A stretch of DNA of 64,000 bases from Lentinus brumalis (Eukaryota > Basidiomycota > Agaricomycetes > Polyporales > Polyporaceae): NCBI GenBank assembly GCA_001792895.1, contig MARA01000007.1:1488001-1552000 (forward strand), given 5' to 3'. The notes below the pieces were generated by a model, which did not search any database, had not been told where the DNA came from, and worked only from the letters and a program-made list of their open reading frames with translations. A program made the translations under genes and the position numbers. Positions within the stretch are counted from its first letter, which is position 1, and each line of letters begins with the position of its first letter. Positions 57,928 to 64,000 of this stretch are shown here, in pieces.

Positions 57928-60231
57928 ACGATGCCTTCCGAGCGGTGGACATCGGTCGGACTTGGGGGTTTGATTGCGACGTACACGAAATGCGACGTAC
58001 AATGACATGACTGGTTATATGTAATGAACGACTCTGGGTTCTGTGCGTAGCTATTGGCCTAATTATTAGTTAGCTCTGCATCGATGTTCGTAGACTGGGC
58101 GGAGACTGACAGAGCTGGGCGAATTCCATCATGAGAATGTCCATGAGCTCTGGATGAAGTAGACAATTGCCGAGCAGACGCCAAGTTCATGATGCTTTTA
58201 CTTTCTGACCCGTAGGTGGGCGTATCGTCCACTGAAACACGTGACAGCTGACAAGCATCTGGTTGCACTTGGACAGCACTCTGCGCATCTTAGTCAACAA
58301 GCGATTTGATCCGCAAGGAGCACTGATGCTTGCAGGAGGGTATGAGGGTACGCACTAATTCTCTCGGGGTCCTACTTACGCACAGGTGTGATGCTCCGGA
58401 TGTGCCATGCGTTTTGTTCCACATATTGTTTTAATCGCACTTGGCCTTACCCCAGCATCTACGGGTCCACCGACGGGAACCACAGAAGCTTGACGGTGAC
58501 GTCGATCCGCCGAATTGGGCAAGAGCAATCATCGTATGTCAGACGTGAGGGAACCGTCGCTGTCCCGATCGAGAGCAGTATATAAACCACCGCGGTCCGA
58601 CGTCATTTCCCACCGACTCTTGGCTTCGGACCACGACCTCCCTCGTCGGACGACGGACGACGCGCACCCGGGTACGCTCAAGACCTCTGGATCCTCAGCT
58701 AGGGTCGGTACGTCCTCGACTGCAATGGGGGACGCCCCTGCGCAGTCGGGTTGCTCGAGGAGTTGGTCGTGGTCCTGTTTCGTCACTGTACTGATCGTGT
58801 ATAAATGAGCAGCACAAGGTGACGTGGTTGTATGCGCCGGATGACGGCCCAGGGACGGAGACGTTGGTTCGCCTGTACGTCTGCCCGTCGCCGCTCGTAT
58901 TCCTTTATCCGTTCGGACCCTAACGGCATTCTCACCGGCGCATACAGCGACTCAATGGTGGTGATATTCCATCTTGCATCTGTGTGTTGTGTTGCGGTGG
59001 TGGATGCGCTTGATGTGCTTTCTCTGTGACAGCCAGCTCGACGATGCCCAAGACTCGATTCGACCGACAACAACGGCCGTGGAGAGCGGGTGGGCGTGAT
59101 CAACCCCCTGCCGGGCGGAAGCAGCTCGCTGTTTCTCGCCACTGTCGCGCCCTTCGGGGCAGGCAGACTCGCGGCGAGTCCAAGTTCGTCGCGGGCCTCT
59201 GTACACTGGAGTGCGGAGGTTAAACTGCCTCCTTCGGCCGGGGGAGCCCAATCTTCGGAACGGGTCCTTTTTCTCTTCCATGACGTCTTCCACCTCCGCT
59301 AGGCGGACGTAGAAGGCGACACGGACGAGAAGGAAGACTCTACGGAGAGCGATCTCTGACTTGTGAAGTCCGCTGTTGGTTCGCCGGGTTCTTGTTCGGC
59401 TCGTTTGCCACGTGGCTGTCGTACATACGGAAAAGGCATGTGGGCTTCCCTAAGCGGTAGGTGGATCAGGTCAACGAGTGCAGCCAGCTGAACTCCTGCA
59501 GGGCGAAGTTCTCCATGCGTTGGCGGTGTGCTTGCGGAAGGCGGCGACGGACGGGAGTGACGAGGTATTGGGTTTGCGGACATGGTAAGTAGACGTAGGG
59601 ATCTTGGTTTGAATCCAGTGGACTGTTTGTGCAGAAGAGCGAGAGGTCTCGGAGAGGAGGGGACGTTGGCGATGTTGATAGAGGCCTTCGAGTCGATGAT
59701 ACAGATGGATGTTCGTGCAGTCGTTTTCAGGTATGACTTGTCTCCCCTAGGCAGCCCACGATACGACGCGCGGCTGTTGGAGTGGTCGTTAATCATCAAC
59801 CAGGTCGCCTTCATGACATGGTCAGAAACGCTCTGCACTACAGTGATTCTTTCGGACCGGACTTTCAGCTCACTGAGTCCTTTCCATCGGCACAACTGGC
59901 GTATGAGTCGAATTGCTGGACAGCGTGCCATCTGCCATTTCGATGCCTGTGCTCCAGATTTTGAGGCGTTCAGTTCTGTGTAGTTCCGCACTGAAGTCAT
60001 TCCGGTCCTCGTACGACAGTTCCGGTGAATCTAAATCTTCTGTACTGTCCAAGCCGAGTCGAGCGTTGGCGAGCCATATTGTGCGGTCAAGAGCCAGGGT
60101 TCGGCAGCAAAGTCGACCATATACGGAGCGTCCGGGGCGTGCCGAGTGACGTCCTGGCCTGAGTTGCTACGCGCTTCTCGTCCTTCCACCCCGTCTGCAG
60201 GCTCAGATCCTCTTCTCCTCCTGCCACCACC
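57928..60231. other. 2.3-kb region without a supported gene
   Basis: No family-level match. A good TATA box (TATATAAA, 58579-58586) is followed by a C/T-rich leader but only a tiny frame. A 94-codon minus-strand frame is listed separately. The last 150 bases before 60232 are pyrimidine-rich and probably the promoter of the exchanger gene. Confidence 0.45.
59299..59583 (-). CDS. hypothetical small protein, 94 aa (weak)
   Basis: Starts MSANPIPRHSRPSPPSASTP and has a mid-section ELRPAGVQLAALVDLIHLPL that looks like an amphipathic helix, then an acidic/Ser-rich tail ending SPSTSA. No family is recognised. Composition is compatible with coding, but there is no independent support, and upstream exons may exist because GTAAGT-like and AG signals surround the start. 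Confidence 0.25.
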   Translation of the reverse strand: MSANPIPRHSRPSPPSASTPPTHGELRPAGVQLAALVDLIHLPLREAHMPFPYVRQPRGKRAEQEPGEPTADFTSQRSLSVESSFSSVSPSTSA

Positions 60232-62138
60232 ATGGCGAGCAGCGGCTACTTCTCCGAGCCCGAGCAGGACGACTCCGCGACGCCGACCGCAGCGACGGGA
60301 CAAAGGGGGCCGCTCTACCGCAGTGTGAGCCACAGTTCCCAGTGGTCCATCCCCGAGACCCCTCCCATCACCTCCAGGGTACGTCCTACTTCACACAGCG
60401 TGCCGCCTCGCCCACCTCGCGCCGCGTGCACTCCGGAAACCCGCCCAGGAACGTCTCCACGAGCTCGTCCCGCAGGCGCGGTGTCCGCAGTACCAGTCTC
60501 GCCAGCTCACATGCGACCGCGAGGGGATACGGCGACGAGGGCGGCTTGAGCGACCACGAGGAGGCCGACGGCGAAGAGCACGACGACTCGGAGGAGAACG
60601 ACACGCCCCAGCCGGGCGACGACGGCGACGGCGACGACGACGACGACCGGGAAGAGGATCCGATAACCCTCAGAGACCGCCAGTCGCTCATCAACGTCGA
60701 GCACCCCTTCGGTCTGCCCATATGGAAGCCCGCGCTGTACAAGAAGCAGCGGTCGGTGACAAAGTACGCGGACCAGGCGCTGCACTCGGTGCCCAGCGCG
60801 CAGGCAGAGCGCCACCTCCTCCCGGGCAACATCTTCTGGCTCGTCGCGTTCGGTTGGTGGCTGTCCGTGGTATGTTTCGCGGTCTCTGCGGTTCTGTACG
60901 TGGTTCCCAAGGGCGGGCGGGTGTACGCGAACCTCGCGTTCGGACTCGGGTGGTACATCGCGTGGCCGTTTGGCAAGTACGTGGAAGGAGACGCTGGTGC
61001 CGTTCCGGACGACGAGGAGCAGGGCGTTGCCCCCGACTCGGCGCAGTCGGAGACGTTCTCGGAGGACGACCACGCAGGCTCGTCCGAGCAGTCCACGATC
61101 AGGGCGCGGCCCGCGGGGCCAGAGGCCAGCTCAGACTCGTGGGTGCCGCCCAGCGCGACGACGTCGCTTCTGGGCAACGGCCAAGGACGTCCGCCTGTCC
61201 GCCCGGCCAAGTCGTATGGCGCGACGGCGACGTCGTCCACGTTCATCCACGCGCTGCAGGAGAGCAAAGCCGAGTACTGGCTCGGTCGGGCGGTCTTCTG
61301 GCTCGCGCTGGTCACTCTCATCGCGCCGCTCATGCTGCTGGTGTCTCTCGTCTGCTGGTTCTTCATCTTCACGATCCCGATGGCGCGGCTGAACTGGGCA
61401 CTCATCAAGCATCTCTTCGAGCGCCCCACGACGATCCGGTTCTGCGCGGCCCCGGTCGTCCCGGTATCCGAGGAGGGCGAAGAGATCCCCGTGGGCCAGC
61501 GGGGCGTCGACGGCGAGGCGACACCGGTGGCATTCAAGCACGCGCGGTTGTCCGCTGGGCAGGCGGCGCCGTCCGGATCTCCGACGTCGACGGTCCTCCT
61601 CTGCACGTACCGAGCATGGGGATGGAAGTACTACAAGTACACGGTCGGCGGGGTGAACATCATCTTCGTGAACCTGCTCCCGTTCGTGCTGTTCGCGATC
61701 ATGGACGGGATCGTGCTGCTCCCGCTGGCGGAGCGGCGCGAGCACGCGGGCAAGCACGTCCCGGCGTTCCTCGCGTTCATCACCTCGCGCGCGCTCATCT
61801 TCGTCATGAGTCTGGCGAGTGTCATCCCGCTGTCCTACTTTATCGGCATGGCCGTCGCCTCGATCTCCGCGCAGTCGTCGATCGGTATGGGTGCGGTCAT
61901 CAACGCGACCTTCGGCTCCATCATCGAGATCATTCTCTACGGCATCGCGCAGAGCAAGGGCGACCAGGGCTCGATCGTTGGTGCCGGTGTCCTGCTCATG
62001 CATGGTGAGTGGCGCGCTGTGCTGGCTGCGATTGTAGGGAGACATGTAAATAGCAGCAATATATTTCCTTGGGATACTCCAGTGGCGAGAAGGCTCGGTG
62101 CGCGCGGCGGCTGTGCAGAGCGAGGCGGCGTTGGGTAG
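60232..62138 (+). CDS. Vnx1-like vacuolar cation/H+ exchanger, C-terminal half missing
   Basis: Resembles yeast Vnx1 (YNL321W), a vacuolar Na+,K+/H+ exchanger of the CaCA superfamily. The first exon, [20 protein letters not shown], ends ETPPITSR; the frame then shifts by two, either at a 20-nt GTACGT...CACAG segment (60379-60398) or by an indel. Next come a Ser/Arg-rich and acidic head, NPFGLP-type junction [16 protein letters not shown], hydrophobic spans ([40 protein letters not shown]), [19 protein letters not shown], and the first CaCA repeat [18 protein letters not shown] (about 61899-61952). After GVLLMHG a GTGAGT donor at 62005 should lead to the second half, but no such sequence is found to the end of the window. 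As written the frame reads through unrelated sequence to a stop at 62138. Probably a truncated, non-functional gene. Confidence 0.75.
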
Positions 62139-64000
62139 CCTCGTGCCCGCTAACCCCGTGTCGCGAGATGCCAACAGGAAATCATCCAGATCGATCATTT
62201 GACTCTGAGCACATCCTACGACGGTACCCCACCGGGTGACAGAACACGACGGTATCCCACCAGGGGGTGTATGTAGAGCACGAGGATGTGGCGCTTTCAC
62301 GCGGCGGGCTTCGAGAGCAGACTGTATGCGGGGAGAAGGTGCATGTATTCAGACTACGCTGTACATCCGAGTACTACGCTTGTAATACACATAATCTATC
62401 CTACACTCGAGTCGAAACCGCGCACAATACGCCCTCCGAGAACTCCAAATCCGCGCTCGGCCTACGGGCGCGCCTAACGAGCGTACTTCGCGTCGTGGAT
62501 GCGCGCCGCGACTCTGCTCCGTACCACCACCATCGCTCTCGCACCGGCCTCCGCCGCTGGCTGCTACTTCTTGGCTGCCGGTACTTTTTGTGCTCTGGCA
62601 ACGTCGACGGTACATGCACTCTTCTGCCGGTTGAGGACACCAAAACAGCATGGCTCGCTAACTTGTTGAGCGAGAAGCTCGCGTCTCGAGGGCGGGCTGC
62701 CGTAAACACTCGTGTCTTTTCGTGCGTGCTCTTGTTCTCAGCCGACGTCTGGGCGCATTTGTGCGACCAGCAGAGAGCGGCAGGCGCATATATGCGACGG
62801 TGAGTGGCGGCAGACGTGATGCAAAGTAACTCGAACACACCTTCCTGCAGAACTCTCGACCCGCACCTCTCTCTCTTCATGCTCATCCTCCTTCCGTCCT
62901 CTCTATGCCCGCCTCACAGCCCCAGACGTCGCGACGCTTGATATCACCCGCTGCATTCGGAAGGTCAGTAGACATACAAGGTAAGTGCGAGGAGAGGAAC
63001 ACGCACTGTCGAGAGCTGACCGCCACCGGGACCAGCCTGAAGTAAGTGCAGTGTCATCGTATGCCTGCTGCTCGTGTGCCCGTGCTCTAGGTTCTGATAC
63101 GACGGCCGAGAGCAGCAGAAGGTGAGGTGTCGGCTTCCGGACACTCCGTCAAGCTTGTGTGCAGAGCGACGGCTTCACTGGAGCTATACCAGTCGAGGTC
63201 TGGACCAACGCGCATTTGCCGAAGGTCGTATTACTGGCAACTGTTCTGTCTTGCGTGCCGATTGGAACTTCCAGCCGCGATAATGGCGAGCTAGGGCAGC
63301 GGCAACATCTGGGGTCTGGTGGGACAGCGGTCTTGCATCTGGGGGTCCGAGTCTATGCCTCGGCAGCAGTGTCAGTACTGGGTCTGCGTACCGGAAGCCT
63401 GAAGGCGTCCGGCGGAGATACGAGAGCTCACCATGCACAGACATGTCTTCAATCTGATCCACGTCCGGACGCGGGACAGGGTCGATCTCATCGCAATTGG
63501 AGGCAAGTCCTCTCCATTCGGGAAGCGATCTTCTACAGCAGAATGGATCAACATGATGTCCAGTGGTGACACTTGCGGTAAGCTCGGCTTACCCTCTCGC
63601 ATTCACTGCGGTCTGCAGTTTACGGTGCAGCAGTTCCATAGCTCACAGCTCCTCAGACAAAGCCTGCGCTCAGTGCTGTAGAGAAGACAGGTGTGCGCTG
63701 CATATGGATGTTTGTCAATAGAGAAGGTACTTACTTGTGGCAAGGGGCACAGGCAGCAGGTCGGTGTCAATATCCTGTTGTCGCCAGCTATGAGGAGGGG
63801 TCGCAACGGTGTGTGACAGTGTAGGTCTAGGCTGGAGGCTGGAGGAGCTGGACAGTGGTGGTCGGACAGTGGGATGATCAGCGATTGACGTAGGCATTAG
63901 GGGTGTAAGTGCAGGACACAATAAACCAGTCTCGACGTGCAAAGCAACTGGGAGCGAAGCATGAGACGGCATGATGGTGGGTGGGAGGAACAGGTGTGAG
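62139..64000. other. distal 1.9-kb region without a supported gene
   Basis: Contains a short imperfect repeat ACGACGGTA(C/T)CCCACC (about 62218-62265) and several GT-AG signal pairs between 62990 and 63190 that could outline tiny exons. A minus-strand frame starting at 63972 ends at a GTAAGT donor near 63730 and could be a first exon. None shows a recognisable domain and no chain of exons is convincing. Confidence 0.4.

Noticed and set aside
60386..61606. Long frames on both strands over the exchanger gene
   Set aside because: They arise from biased codon use; only the plus-strand frame shows membrane spans and the CaCA motif.
1..64000. CRISPR arrays, prokaryotic operons, phage genes, intact transposons
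   Set aside because: No spaced repeats, transposase or reverse-transcriptase motifs or long terminal repeats are seen. Spliceosomal introns throughout make a prokaryotic origin untenable.

Overview
The window looks like nuclear DNA from a filamentous basidiomycete, probably a wood- or litter-decaying agaricomycete. It is GC-rich and gene-dense. Genes are cut by many short (about 45-65 nt) GT-AG introns, often with GTGAGT/GTACGT donors and CAG/TAG acceptors. Families typical of such fungi are present: an etherase-type GST, a fungal P450, Kre9/Knh1-like small secreted proteins, and large F-box families with variable C-termini. There are no operons, phage or CRISPR features. Exon structures were assembled by eye from splice signals and protein continuity. 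No similarity search was run, so family names rest on recognised motifs.

Layout. 0.95-4.2 kb: Nha1/Sod2-type Na+/H+ antiporter (+). 4.7-9.7 kb: FAD-binding amine-oxidase-like protein and a cytochrome P450 (both -). 10.9-11.4 kb: first small secreted Kre9-like protein (-). 12.5-17.6 kb: Rif1-like protein with N-terminal PP1-docking motifs, preceded by a cluster of ACGCGT boxes (+). 18.6-20.3 kb: second Kre9-like protein (+), an intron-containing tRNA-Leu(CAG) (-) and a small cysteine-tailed protein with an 11-nt exon (+). 22-38.7 kb: six F-box/LRR-like genes in mixed orientation around one MFS transporter. 39.3-39.6 kb: small CxC-rich, metallothionein-like protein (-). 41.9-42.4 kb: third Kre9-like protein (+). 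44.2-47.2 kb: kinesin with a CENP-E/kinesin-7-like layout (+). 47.5-50.7 kb: GNAT acetyltransferase, etherase-like GST and a broken GST copy (all -). 50.9-53.0 kb: seventh F-box gene (+). 53.6-56.1 kb: serine-rich coiled-coil protein (-), divergent from an ERG24-type sterol C14-reductase (56.3-57.9 kb, +). 60.2-62.1 kb: N-terminal half of a Vnx1-like cation/H+ exchanger (+). The last 1.9 kb and several 0.5-2.3 kb gaps hold no gene I can defend.

Two patterns stand out. One is the F-box array: seven related putative SCF substrate receptors in about 31 kb, two sharing a conserved promoter block, at least one apparently decayed. The other is technical: otherwise well-conserved genes (Rif1, GNAT, GST, F-box copies) each break frame at a short C/G run, nearly always as if one base were missing. 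That looks more like homopolymer error in the assembly than genuine pseudogenes, and it affects how every broken gene here should be read.
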